Origin: Erysipelotrichaceae bacterium
Lineage (GTDB): Bacteria > Bacillota_I > Bacilli_A > Erysipelotrichales > Erysipelotrichaceae
Length of the DNA: 64,000 nucleotides
Direction: 5' to 3'
Assembly: GCA_017405785.1 (NCBI GenBank)
Contig: JAFQZR010000005.1
Location: forward strand, 124,001 to 188,000
Below are positions 56,349 to 64,000 of the stretch, piece after piece. The notes beneath the pieces were generated by a model. It worked only from the letters and a program-made list of their open reading frames with translations, was not told where the DNA came from and made no database searches. The position numbers and the translations under genes were made by a program. How positions within the stretch are numbered: the first letter of the stretch is position 1; every line of letters begins with the position of its first letter.

Positions 56349-58430
56349 ATGGCAGCGATTGAAAAAGAGCAGGTCATAACTTCCTATAGCGGCAAGCTGT
56401 ATTCCCGTCTGTTCGGCTACATGAAGCCTTACCTTAACAAGTTTGTTACGGCACTGATACTGGTACTTATCGTATCAGGTATTTCCCTGTATCAGCCAAT
56501 GGTCATAGCCAGAGTCATTGATACCTATATCGGCGGATACAATGCTCCTTATGCGGTTACCGTTGATTCACTGGCACAAACTCAGTATGAAGGTCAGTAT
56601 CTGACCAAGAAGTTTGATACTGAACGTCCATATGAAGTAGGGGATAAGTTTGCTCAGATGTTCTATGACGGTGAAAACTATTATTTCATCACTGATCTGA
56701 CCTGGGAACAGTCTTTAGAGACTCAGAAACTGGCCAGTGACACCTTACCTGTGGTAGCCAAAACGGAAAGCTCGATAACTGTTCAGGGTGAAACCCAGCA
56801 GTATACCGCCAAGCTTCTGAATAAGGAAGATCTGGTAACTCTGCGTTCCATGGACTTCCGCGGCATTCTGACTCTGGGCATTACCTATGTTGTGATTATG
56901 ATCGTTCTGGCTACATGCAACATTGCTCAGGTATGGATCTTACAGAGCACCGGTCAGAACATCATCTTCAATATCCGTAATGAACTGTTCAGGCATGTTC
57001 ATACCTTACCGTTACGCTTCTTTGACACTCATCCGGTAGGTCAGATCGTAACCAGAATAACCAATGACGTGGAAGCACTTAACCACATGTATGCCAACGT
57101 GGTCGTCAACCTGATCAGAAATACGATCATGATCATCGGCTATGCCGTGGTCATGTTCATGCTGAATGTCAAGATGGCATTGATAGGATTAGTTTTACTG
57201 CCGTTTGTGGTAGTCATTACCTATTACTTCACCAAGCTTTCCCGCAGCATCTACCGTAAGATCAGAACCAAGGTTTCAGCTCTGAATACCTTCTTAAGTG
57301 AGCACATTTCCGGCATGAAGCTGATTCAGATCTTTGCCCGTGAACAGGCCAAGTACGATCAGTTCGCTGCGGCAACCGATGACTTATACAGATCAAGAAG
57401 AAAGGAATTACTGGTTTATGCCTTCTTCAGACCTCTGATGAACTTTACCGGTAACCTGGCTCTGTCCATCGTGTTATACCGCGGTGCCAACTATGTAATG
57501 GGCGGCACGCTGACCGTGGGAACATTGTATGTATTTACCAGCTATATCCGTTCCTTCTTTGAACCTATTCAGGAACTGACCGAGCAGTTCTCAACTCTGC
57601 AGAATGCTTTCGCTTCAGCAGAGAAGATCTTCACCTTACTGGATGAAAAGAACACCATTCAGGAAAAGTCACATCCGGTCGTTCTTGACAAGGTCAAAGG
57701 CAAGATAGAGTTCAAGAATGTCTGGTTTGCCTATGAGAACGAGGAATATGTCTTAAGAGATGTATCATTCGTGATCAATCCGGGTGAAAAGGTGGCCTTT
57801 GTCGGGGCTACCGGTGCGGGCAAGTCTTCAATTCTGAATCTGATAGGACGTTACTATGACATTCAGAAGGGTGAGATCCTGATCGATGATGTCAATATCA
57901 GAGATCTGACATTGAACCAGATCAGAAGTGCGATCGGTCAGGTGCAGCAGGATGTCTTCATCTTTACGGGAAACATCCGTGATAACATCAGACTGCTGAA
58001 TACCGACATTTCACAGGAAAAGATCGAAGAATCCAGCAAGGCAGTCAATGCGTTACATTTCATTGAAAGACTGCCGCAGAAATATGACGAACCGGTAACT
58101 GAAAGAGGCTCTACTCTTTCAGCTGGACAAAGACAGTTACTGTCCTTTGCCAGAACATTAGCCATTGATCCGGTCATTCTAGTAATGGATGAGGCAACTG
58201 CCAACATCGATACCGAAACCGAGCAGCTGATCCAGGATGCTTTAAAGACCATGATGGAAGGCAGAACCACGATCATGGTCGCTCACCGTCTTTCAACCAT
58301 TCAGCACGCAGACAACATCATCGTTCTGCATAAGGGAAAGATCAGAGAAAGCGGCACGCATCAGGAACTTCTGCAAAAAGACGGTATCTATAAGAAACTT
58401 TATGAGTTACAATTATATTCTGATAGATAG
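56349..58430 (+). CDS. Heterodimeric ABC exporter, catalytic subunit with extracellular insertion
   Basis: A 693-residue half-transporter, about 100 residues longer than its partner. The extra sequence (about 60-170) lies between membrane helices 1 and 2 and is predicted to be outside the cell, as in BmrD. The ATPase domain has Walker A GATGAGKSS and an intact Walker B LVMDEATANID, but the signature is LSAGQRQ rather than LSGGQ. Together with the degenerate Walker B of the first subunit this makes one active and one inactive ATP site. It is followed six bases later by the ecfA1 region. Confidence 0.9.
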   Translation: MAAIEKEQVITSYSGKLYSRLFGYMKPYLNKFVTALILVLIVSGISLYQPMVIARVIDTYIGGYNAPYAVTVDSLAQTQYEGQYLTKKFDTERPYEVGDKFAQMFYDGENYYFITDLTWEQSLETQKLASDTLPVVAKTESSITVQGETQQYTAKLLNKEDLVTLRSMDFRGILTLGITYVVIMIVLATCNIAQVWILQSTGQNIIFNIRNELFRHVHTLPLRFFDTHPVGQIVTRITNDVEALNHMYANVVVNLIRNTIMIIGYAVVMFMLNVKMALIGLVLLPFVVVITYYFTKLSRSIYRKIRTKVSALNTFLSEHISGMKLIQIFAREQAKYDQFAAATDDLYRSRRKELLVYAFFRPLMNFTGNLALSIVLYRGANYVMGGTLTVGTLYVFTSYIRSFFEPIQELTEQFSTLQNAFASAEKIFTLLDEKNTIQEKSHPVVLDKVKGKIEFKNVWFAYENEEYVLRDVSFVINPGEKVAFVGATGAGKSSILNLIGRYYDIQKGEILIDDVNIRDLTLNQIRSAIGQVQQDVFIFTGNIRDNIRLLNTDISQEKIEESSKAVNALHFIERLPQKYDEPVTERGSTLSAGQRQLLSFARTLAIDPVILVMDEATANIDTETEQLIQDALKTMMEGRTTIMVAHRLSTIQHADNIIVLHKGKIRESGTHQELLQKDGIYKKLYELQLYSDR

Positions 58431-58438
58431 AAAAGGTG

Positions 58439-59272
58439 ATGGCATTGAACGCAATAGAAGTCAGAAATCTTAACTTCAGCTACGATCCGCGGGTAAAGAC
58501 CATTGACGGAGTTTCTTTCAGCGTGCCTGAGGGAAGCTATACCACCGTCATCGGTCATAACGGTTCCGGTAAGAGCACCATTGCCAAGCTGTTACTGGGC
58601 TTACTGGAAAAGGAGAGCGGCGAGATCATCATCGACGGTTTGGAACTGACCCTGGAAAACCTCAGAGAGATCAGAGGCAGGATCGGTATCGTGTTCCAGA
58701 ACCCTGACAACCAGTTCATCGGCTCAACCGTACGTGATGACATTGCGTTCGGTTTGGAAAACCACTGTGTTCCGCAGAATGAAATGGACGGCATCATTGA
58801 GAAATTCGCTTCCCGTGTCAATATGAGTGAATTTCTCAACAGTGAGCCGACCAAGCTTTCCGGCGGTCAGAAGCAGCGTGTTGCCATCGCAGCGGTTTTA
58901 GCCATGCGTCATAAGATCATCGTATTTGATGAAGCTACCAGCATGCTGGATCCTACCGGCAAAAGAGAGATCAACGCTCTGATCAAGGAACTGCATAATG
59001 ACAAGAAACTGACAGTCATATCCATTACTCATGACATTGAAGAAGTGGCCCAGTCAGATAATGTCATCGTGGTCAATAAGGGCAAGATCGCTCTGGAAGG
59101 AACACCGAAGGAAGTCTTCAGGAATCAGGCTTTAATTGAAAGCATGCAGCTGGATATACCTTTTGTATACAAGGTCCGTAACGCTCTCAAGAAGAAGGGT
59201 CTTAAGATATCAGATGAACTTGATATGGAAAGGATGGCCGAAGAAGTATGCCAATACGTTTTGAAAAAGTAG
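58439..59272 (+). CDS. ecfA1: Energy-coupling factor transporter ATPase EcfA1
   Basis: A 277-residue ATPase of the ECF module, which powers uptake of vitamins and metals by exchangeable S components. Walker A is GHNGSGKST, the Q loop FQNPDNQF is typical of CbiO proteins, the signature is LSGGQKQR and Walker B IIVFDEATSMLDP. AAAAGG is close to ATG 58439; TTG 58445 is an alternative start with better spacing. It overlaps ecfA2 by 25 bases. No S component is encoded here, which is normal for group II ECF systems. Confidence 0.92.
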   Translation: MALNAIEVRNLNFSYDPRVKTIDGVSFSVPEGSYTTVIGHNGSGKSTIAKLLLGLLEKESGEIIIDGLELTLENLREIRGRIGIVFQNPDNQFIGSTVRDDIAFGLENHCVPQNEMDGIIEKFASRVNMSEFLNSEPTKLSGGQKQRVAIAAVLAMRHKIIVFDEATSMLDPTGKREINALIKELHNDKKLTVISITHDIEEVAQSDNVIVVNKGKIALEGTPKEVFRNQALIESMQLDIPFVYKVRNALKKKGLKISDELDMERMAEEVCQYVLKK

Positions 59273-60102
59273 ACTTTGAATACTCTCCGGAAACTCCTTT
59301 CGCCTTCAAGGCCTTAACAGATATCAATCTGGAACTGGCCATGGACAAGATGACAGCCATCATCGGAGCAACCGGATCGGGTAAGACCACGCTGGTTCAG
59401 CATCTCAATGCGCTGTTATTGCCTACCGCAGGTCAGGTTACCGTGCTTGACTGGCAGATAAAGGCCGGACAGAAGTTCACCAAAGTCAAGGATTTAAGAC
59501 ACAGAGTCGGTCTGGTCTTTCAGTTTGCTGAATATCAGTTATTTGAGGAAACCGTACTGAAAGATGTCTGTTTCGGTCCGCAGAACTTCGGTGTCAGTGA
59601 AGAAGAAGCCGTAAAGATAGCCAGAGAAAGTCTCAAGATTGTCGGCATTGCGGAAAGCGATTTTGAAAAGTCTCCTTTGGAATTGTCAGGCGGTCAGAAA
59701 AGAAGAGTAGCCATTGCGGGTATTCTGGCCATGAAGCCGCAGATACTGGTTCTGGATGAACCAACAGCAGGTCTGGACCCTCAGGGTGCTGAGAACATGA
59801 TGGAACTGTTCCGCAAGATTAACAAGGAAAACGGCATAACGGTTCTGATCGTTACGCATAACATGGAACATGTCTTACAGTATTGCGATGAAGTTGTTGT
59901 TCTGGAAAAGGGACAGCTTCTGATGCAGACAGACATCAAGACCTTCTTTGAAAACTACGAATACATGGAAAAGGCGAACATCAATCCGCCTGCCATCATC
60001 CGTTTCAAGGAACTGTTAAGAAAGAACGGGCTGGAAATCAGTTCCGATGTACTGGACATCGACTCACTGGCAAAGGAAATTGCCGGGAGGTACCGTAAAT
60101 GA
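59248..60102 (+). CDS. ecfA2: Energy-coupling factor transporter ATPase EcfA2
   Basis: A 284-residue second ECF ATPase. The start YFEYSPETPFAFKALTDI-type segment is typical of EcfA2. Walker A is GATGSGKTT, the Q loop FQFAEYQLF, the signature LSGGQKRR and Walker B ILVLDEPTAGLDP, with THNMEH as the switch. It forms a heterodimer with EcfA1 below EcfT. The ATG lies within the end of ecfA1 and its stop overlaps ecfT by four bases, so the three proteins are translated in coupled fashion. Confidence 0.93.
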   Translation: MPIRFEKVDFEYSPETPFAFKALTDINLELAMDKMTAIIGATGSGKTTLVQHLNALLLPTAGQVTVLDWQIKAGQKFTKVKDLRHRVGLVFQFAEYQLFEETVLKDVCFGPQNFGVSEEEAVKIARESLKIVGIAESDFEKSPLELSGGQKRRVAIAGILAMKPQILVLDEPTAGLDPQGAENMMELFRKINKENGITVLIVTHNMEHVLQYCDEVVVLEKGQLLMQTDIKTFFENYEYMEKANINPPAIIRFKELLRKNGLEISSDVLDIDSLAKEIAGRYRK

Positions 60103-60905
60103 AGAACGTCACTTTAGGTCAGTACATTCCACTGGATTCCTTCTTCCATAAGCTGGATCCGCGCGCCAAGATCTGCGCCATGATCGCCATTCTGATTGCG
60201 GTCTTCATTCCGGCCGGTTTTGTCGGCTATGGAATTCTGGCTGCGGTTCTCATTGCCTGCATATTACGGGCAAAACTGCAGTTCTCCTTTGTGATCAAGG
60301 CCATGAAGCCTATGGTCATGATGATGATCTTTCTGACGATCATCAACGTCTTTGTGATAAAGACAGGAAATCTTTTATATACTCTGGGTCCGGTTACCAT
60401 CTATGATGATGCCCTCAAGCAGACTGCTTACATCATCATCAGACTGGCTCTGATGATCATGACCACTACGCTTTTAACTGCTACGACCAAGCCTATGGAC
60501 ATGACCCTGGGTATTGAAGATTTATTAAAGCCATTTGAAAAGCTGGGCGTTCCTACTCATGACATCGCCATGATGATCGCCCTGGCCTTACGCTTCATCC
60601 CGACACTCATTGATGAAGCAGAACGTATTCTCAAGGCACAAGCCTCCAGAGGCGTAGACTTTGAGAACGGTTCATTAAAAGAAAAGATCTCCGCCATTAT
60701 GTCTCTGATCGTGCCGATGTTTGTCTCCTGTTTCCAGAGAGCAGACGATCTGGCTGATGCCATGGAGGCCAGAGGCTATGTGGTCGGAGCCAAGCGTGTC
60801 AGATATAAACAACTAAAATTCGGCCGGGGAGACTACATTGTCATTATCGGGGCTAACCTGTTACTGGCACTTATGATTTTCCTGGCATACAGAGGTACAA
60901 TATGA
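60099..60905 (+). CDS. ecfT: Energy-coupling factor transporter transmembrane protein EcfT
   Basis: A 268-residue membrane protein with about five to six helices. It has the N-terminal FHKLDPRAKI motif and the two coupling-helix Ala-Arg-Gly type motifs AQASRGVDFENG and AMEARGYVVGA that dock on EcfA1 and EcfA2. It holds the shared ECF module and the S components together. Its ATG overlaps the ecfA2 stop and its own stop overlaps truA by four bases. Confidence 0.94.
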   Translation: MKNVTLGQYIPLDSFFHKLDPRAKICAMIAILIAVFIPAGFVGYGILAAVLIACILRAKLQFSFVIKAMKPMVMMMIFLTIINVFVIKTGNLLYTLGPVTIYDDALKQTAYIIIRLALMIMTTTLLTATTKPMDMTLGIEDLLKPFEKLGVPTHDIAMMIALALRFIPTLIDEAERILKAQASRGVDFENGSLKEKISAIMSLIVPMFVSCFQRADDLADAMEARGYVVGAKRVRYKQLKFGRGDYIVIIGANLLLALMIFLAYRGTI

Positions 60906-61636
60906 GATTTAAAGCAAAAGTAAGTTATGACGGTCACGAATATCAGGGCTGGGCCAAGCAGCCGGGCAAGAATACCGTGCAGGGCAACATTGAACGGGCC
61001 TTGAAGAGACTGACCTCAGAAGATATAAGCATTCAGGCAGCCGGAAGAACCGACAGAGGCGTTCATGCCTACGGTCAGATCTTCCATTTTGACTGCAACA
61101 AGGAATTCAAGGACATTGCCAGATCAATAAACAGCCAGCTTCCTGCCAGCATCAGGATCGTCAGCTGTGAAGCTGTCAGTGATGAATTCCACAGCCGCTT
61201 TGATGCAAAGTGGAAACACTACCGCTATCTGATCAATACGGGTAAGTTTGATCCGATTATGAGAAACTATTTATGCCAGTTAAACAGAAAACTTGATGTT
61301 GAAGCCATGAAAAAAGCCAGTGAAGTATTCCTGGGAGAACATGACTTCACCAGTTTCAATGCCACTGGTAAAAATGAGATCGAAGATCAGGTCAGAAACA
61401 TCTACCGCATTGACATTAAGGAGAAAGGCAATATCCTATCAATTGATTACTACGGTGACGGCTTCTTACGTTACATGGTAAGGATGCTGACAGGTGCATT
61501 AATTGCGGCCGGAAGCGGCAGGACAACCCCTGAAGAGCTTAAGGAAATCCTGGAAAAACGGGATAAAACCGCCTGCAATTTCAATACGGATGCCTGCGGT
61601 TTGTATTTAATTGAGATTGGTTATACCATTTTTTAA
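60902..61636 (+). CDS. truA: tRNA pseudouridine synthase A
   Basis: A 244-residue enzyme that makes pseudouridine at positions 38-40 of tRNA anticodon arms. The catalytic Asp is in AAGRTDRGVHAYGQ, and KWKHYRYLIN and DFTSFNATG are further family blocks. The ecfA1-ecfA2-ecfT-truA order is common in Firmicutes. It overlaps ecfT by four bases and the tRNA-Leu promoter follows its stop. Confidence 0.95.
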   Translation: MRFKAKVSYDGHEYQGWAKQPGKNTVQGNIERALKRLTSEDISIQAAGRTDRGVHAYGQIFHFDCNKEFKDIARSINSQLPASIRIVSCEAVSDEFHSRFDAKWKHYRYLINTGKFDPIMRNYLCQLNRKLDVEAMKKASEVFLGEHDFTSFNATGKNEIEDQVRNIYRIDIKEKGNILSIDYYGDGFLRYMVRMLTGALIAAGSGRTTPEELKEILEKRDKTACNFNTDACGLYLIEIGYTIF

Positions 61637-61661
61637 GAAATAGGGTATAATATATAGGCAC

Positions 61662-61746
61662 GCACTGGTGGCGGAATAGGCAGACGCGTACGTTTGAGGG
61701 GCGTATGACAGCAGTCGTGTGGGTTCAAGTCCCATCCAGTGCACCA
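61662..61746 (+). tRNA. tRNA-Leu(GAG)
   Basis: A class II tRNA. The acceptor stem is GCACTGG (61662-61668) with CCAGTGC before A73 and an encoded CCA (61744-61746). The D arm is GCG/CGC, the anticodon stem TACGT/GCGTA and the loop TTGAGGG, giving anticodon GAG at 61696-61698, which reads CUC and CUU. A long variable arm (TGAC-GTCG) and a TTCAAGT T-loop follow. A TATAAT (61646-61651) provides its -10 box. Confidence 0.95.
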
Positions 61747-61757
61747 TTTGTCTCAAT

Positions 61758-61781
61758 AAGCCTTGAAAAAGGCTTTTTCTT
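61758..61781 (+). terminator. Terminator after tRNA-Leu
   Basis: AAGCCTT (61758-61764), loop GAAA and AAGGCTT (61769-61775), followed by a T run. Confidence 0.88.
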
Positions 61782-61810
61782 TTGTTCTTGAGCGTTTTCT
61801 AGAGTAGAAT
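61782..61810 (+). promoter_or_regulatory. Promoter of the ornithine cyclodeaminase-family gene
   Basis: TTGTTC (61782-61787), 17 bp, TAGAAT (61805-61810). The start codon lies at 61835 behind a GAGGTG site. Confidence 0.5.
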
Positions 61811-61834
61811 TAAAAAAAGAAACGAGGTGTCCTT

Positions 61835-62791
61835 ATGAATACCGTTCCTGTATTAACGGCAGAGGATGTCAATGCCAGACTGAAATCCAAGGAATGTATA
61901 GAGCTGATGAGGCAGACTTTCATTGATGTGGAAGTCGGGAAGTGTCATCAGTTTCTCCGTGCCGTATTCCCGCTTTCAACGGGAAATGTCATGGGAGCCA
62001 TGCCGGCTGATTTCAATGATTTCTTCGGAATGAAGATACTTAGCGTGTATCCTTTTAACTATAAGCGCAACATGCCATCCCATCAGGGAGAGATCCTTGT
62101 CTTTGACGGGGAAACAGGCAGTGTAAAAGGTCTGGTTGATGCCATGGCAGTTACAGGTATCAGAACAGGTGCCTGCAGTGCCGTAGCGACCGATGTACTG
62201 GCAAAGTCTGATGCTTCAGTACTGGCCCTAATAGGCTGCGGTCATCAGGGATGGTCACATCTTTCCGCAATTAAGGAAGTCAGAAATCTTACGGAAGTAA
62301 GAGTTTACGATCAAATCAGTGAAAAGGCCGAAAAGTTTGCCCGGGATGCCAGAGGGCAGTTTGGGATTAACGTTAAGGCATATCCATCAGTAAAAGAAAC
62401 AGTTGAGAACGCTAATATTGTCTGCACATTGACAGTTTCCAAGACTCCTGTATTGGAAAACGAATGGATAAAGGATGGCTGTCATATCAATGCGGTTGGT
62501 GCCTGTGCTGCCAATGCCAGAGAATTACCTTCCGATCTGGTGAAAAGGGGTTGTTTCTATTGCGACAGTGTGGAATCGGTAATGCATGAAAGCGGGGATT
62601 TCCTGTTCCCGTTAAATGAAGGGCTGATCAGTGAAGATCATCTTCTGGGAACCATCGGAGAATTACTGTGCGGCAGGAAAGAATCAAGAACCTCAGAAAA
62701 GCAGGTAACCATATTTGAATCATTAGGCATGGCAGCCGAAGATCTGGCTGCTGCCGCTTATGTACTGGAAAAGGAGCCGCAGTATGAATAG
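61835..62791 (+). CDS. Ornithine cyclodeaminase / mu-crystallin family protein
   Basis: A 318-residue NAD(P)-binding protein. The dinucleotide fold begins VLALIGCGHQGWSHLSAI; the N-terminal domain has HQGEILVFDGETGSVKGLVDA and MAVTGIRTGACSAVA. The family covers ornithine cyclodeaminase, alanine dehydrogenase, ketimine reductase and N-(carboxyethyl) amino-acid dehydrogenases, which cannot be told apart here. GAGGTG precedes the ATG. It overlaps the class V aminotransferase gene by eight bases, suggesting successive steps on the same amino compound. Confidence 0.85.
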   Translation: MNTVPVLTAEDVNARLKSKECIELMRQTFIDVEVGKCHQFLRAVFPLSTGNVMGAMPADFNDFFGMKILSVYPFNYKRNMPSHQGEILVFDGETGSVKGLVDAMAVTGIRTGACSAVATDVLAKSDASVLALIGCGHQGWSHLSAIKEVRNLTEVRVYDQISEKAEKFARDARGQFGINVKAYPSVKETVENANIVCTLTVSKTPVLENEWIKDGCHINAVGACAANARELPSDLVKRGCFYCDSVESVMHESGDFLFPLNEGLISEDHLLGTIGELLCGRKESRTSEKQVTIFESLGMAAEDLAAAAYVLEKEPQYE

Positions 62792-63968
62792 AGAAGAATA
62801 CCGCAAGCTGTTTTATGCATGTAATCACTGCATATATCTTGACCAGGCTTATGACTGCGGAAGTACGCTTTTTGGCATAAAGGCTATGGAGAAATACTTC
62901 AATGACTGGAATAAGGCAGCCGTTAATGTGGAAAGAGGCGGACCGGGAAGACTGTCTCATTTCAAGGTTGCGGATGAAACCAGAGAACTTCTCCGTAAGC
63001 TGGTTAATGCGGAAAGTGGTGATCTGATTGCCTTTACCCGTAATACCAATGAAGGGCTGAATGCCATTTTACAGGGTTTTGAATTTGAAGAGAATGACAA
63101 TATCATAACTGCGGAAATCGAACATGAATCCGTTGTCATGCCGGCACTAAGAGTGGCAGAAACAAGAGGAGTGGAAGTAAGAATTCTTCCTACCAGAGAA
63201 GATGAGAGAATACTGGCTGAAGAACTCATCGCGTTAGCTGATGAAAACACCAGAATGATTCTGGTAAGCCATGTTCAGTCCAAAAACGGTTATCGCATTG
63301 ACCTGGAAAAGCTGGGTAACATCTGCCGGGAAAGAGGTATCTACCTTATCGTTGATGCGATTCAGAGTCTGGGACTTGAGCCTTTCGACATGCAGAAATG
63401 GCATGTTTCAGCTGTCAATGCCGCAGGTTATAAGGGACTGAATTCCGTCATCAGTATTGCCTTTACCGCTTATGACAGAGAGTTGTTGAAGATAGTTCAT
63501 CCGACCTATGTGGCAGCCGGTTTCTGTACAGATATCATCAAAACGGATGAGGGATGGAAACTCGTCTGCAGTGATGAGGAGAATGCCCGTAAGATGGAAA
63601 ACAGTTCTCTGGATAATCCCGGTATATATGTACTTCATGATGCTTTACAGATCATCTTTGAAAGAGGAATCGAAAACATACATGAAGATGTCATGAAACT
63701 GTATGACAGAATGTATTCCGGGCTAAAACAGTATGGTTATCCAATAATCACTCCTGAGAATAAGTCAGAACATCTGGGAATCATTTCCATGAGACCTTCT
63801 GATCCAGACAAAATGTTCCAATTCTTCCGCTCTAAAAACATTGCCTTAAGCCGCAGCAGTAAGGTTTATATCAGAGTATCTTTGGGCGGATTCAATAATG
63901 AAGATGATGCGGATGCTTTCCTGAAGGCTGTTAAAGAATATGCTGAACTGACAGGAAGAGTTTATTAG
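62784..63968 (+). CDS. Class V aminotransferase / cysteine desulfurase-like PLP enzyme
   Basis: A 394-residue fold-type I PLP enzyme. The N-terminal IYLDQAYDCGSTLFG and LIAFTRNTNEGLNAIL blocks are typical of the class V family. The PLP aspartate is in IYLIVDAIQSLGLE and the Schiff-base lysine in NAAGYKGLNS. There is no obvious desulfurase cysteine loop. ATG 62784 follows AAGGAG and overlaps the preceding stop; an earlier in-frame ATG lacks a site. The pairing with a cyclodeaminase-family enzyme points to amino-acid metabolism; the substrate is open. Confidence 0.82.
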   Translation: MNREEYRKLFYACNHCIYLDQAYDCGSTLFGIKAMEKYFNDWNKAAVNVERGGPGRLSHFKVADETRELLRKLVNAESGDLIAFTRNTNEGLNAILQGFEFEENDNIITAEIEHESVVMPALRVAETRGVEVRILPTREDERILAEELIALADENTRMILVSHVQSKNGYRIDLEKLGNICRERGIYLIVDAIQSLGLEPFDMQKWHVSAVNAAGYKGLNSVISIAFTAYDRELLKIVHPTYVAAGFCTDIIKTDEGWKLVCSDEENARKMENSSLDNPGIYVLHDALQIIFERGIENIHEDVMKLYDRMYSGLKQYGYPIITPENKSEHLGIISMRPSDPDKMFQFFRSKNIALSRSSKVYIRVSLGGFNNEDDADAFLKAVKEYAELTGRVY

Positions 63969-63989
63969 TTCAGAGGAGAAAAACTGGTA

Positions 63990-64000
63990 ATGAAAAGACC
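63990..64000 (+). CDS. Start of a further gene (truncated by the window end)
   Basis: ATG at 63990 is preceded by GAGGAG at 63973-63978 and gives M-K-R-P before the window ends. The spacing is slightly long. The next member of the cyclodeaminase-aminotransferase operon probably starts here. Confidence 0.4.

Overview
The window is a gene-dense piece of a Bacillota (Firmicutes) chromosome, most likely from the Erysipelotrichia. Supporting signs are strong Shine-Dalgarno sites before most genes, the blocks secA-prfB, uvrA-hprK-lgt-trxB and ecfA1-ecfA2-ecfT-truA, a T-box leader, an HPr kinase and a stand-alone PTS EIIA. The taxonomic call is inference; there is no rRNA here. I see no prophage, insertion sequence or CRISPR array.

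Layout. 1-2179: the end of secA, prfB with its programmed +1 frameshift, and an unknown membrane protein. 2199-6382: a promoter, a yybP-ykoY (manganese) riboswitch with two tandem terminators, then a flotillin operon with a LURP-one-like protein, a DUF2500 protein and a large membrane-anchored protein. 6432-12126: amino-acid and amide catabolism (amidohydrolase, asparaginase-family Ntn hydrolase, DpaL-like lyase, threonine aldolase) and a small regulator pair. 12132-13246: a two-gene chromate-type transporter. 13372-16795: an arginine-type T-box leader, an MBL-fold hydrolase and a polar amino-acid ABC transporter. 16813-23692 (minus strand): a tight seven-gene operon of XpaC-like, unknown, two-AAA ATPase, XpaC, TelA, LemA-like and TPM-domain proteins, which is the best candidate for an incompletely described membrane-associated system. 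23788-30413: GNAT, uvrA, hprK, an Lgt-HAD (PpaX-like) fusion, and trxB. 30529-38094: an XRE membrane regulator, crr, a surface CotH kinase-family protein, mgtE and a Na/phosphate symporter.

38174-50683 is accessory in character: AraC-GyrI, TfoX-N, alpha/beta hydrolase, TetR with a perfect 22-bp operator, CPBP protease, nitroreductase, DUF89, acetyltransferases, a tandem-flavodoxin protein, two ATC-hydrolase-family proteins and three tandem small membrane paralogues. 50695-64000 returns to housekeeping: ohrR-gpx with a CDF transporter, cardiolipin synthase, a heterodimeric ABC exporter, the ECF module, truA, tRNA-Leu(GAG), an ornithine cyclodeaminase-family protein and a class V aminotransferase.

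Regulation visible in the DNA includes the riboswitch, the T-box, several inverted repeats placed over promoters, and two genes (uvrA and the amidohydrolase) whose -10 box lies six bases before the ATG, as expected for leaderless mRNAs.
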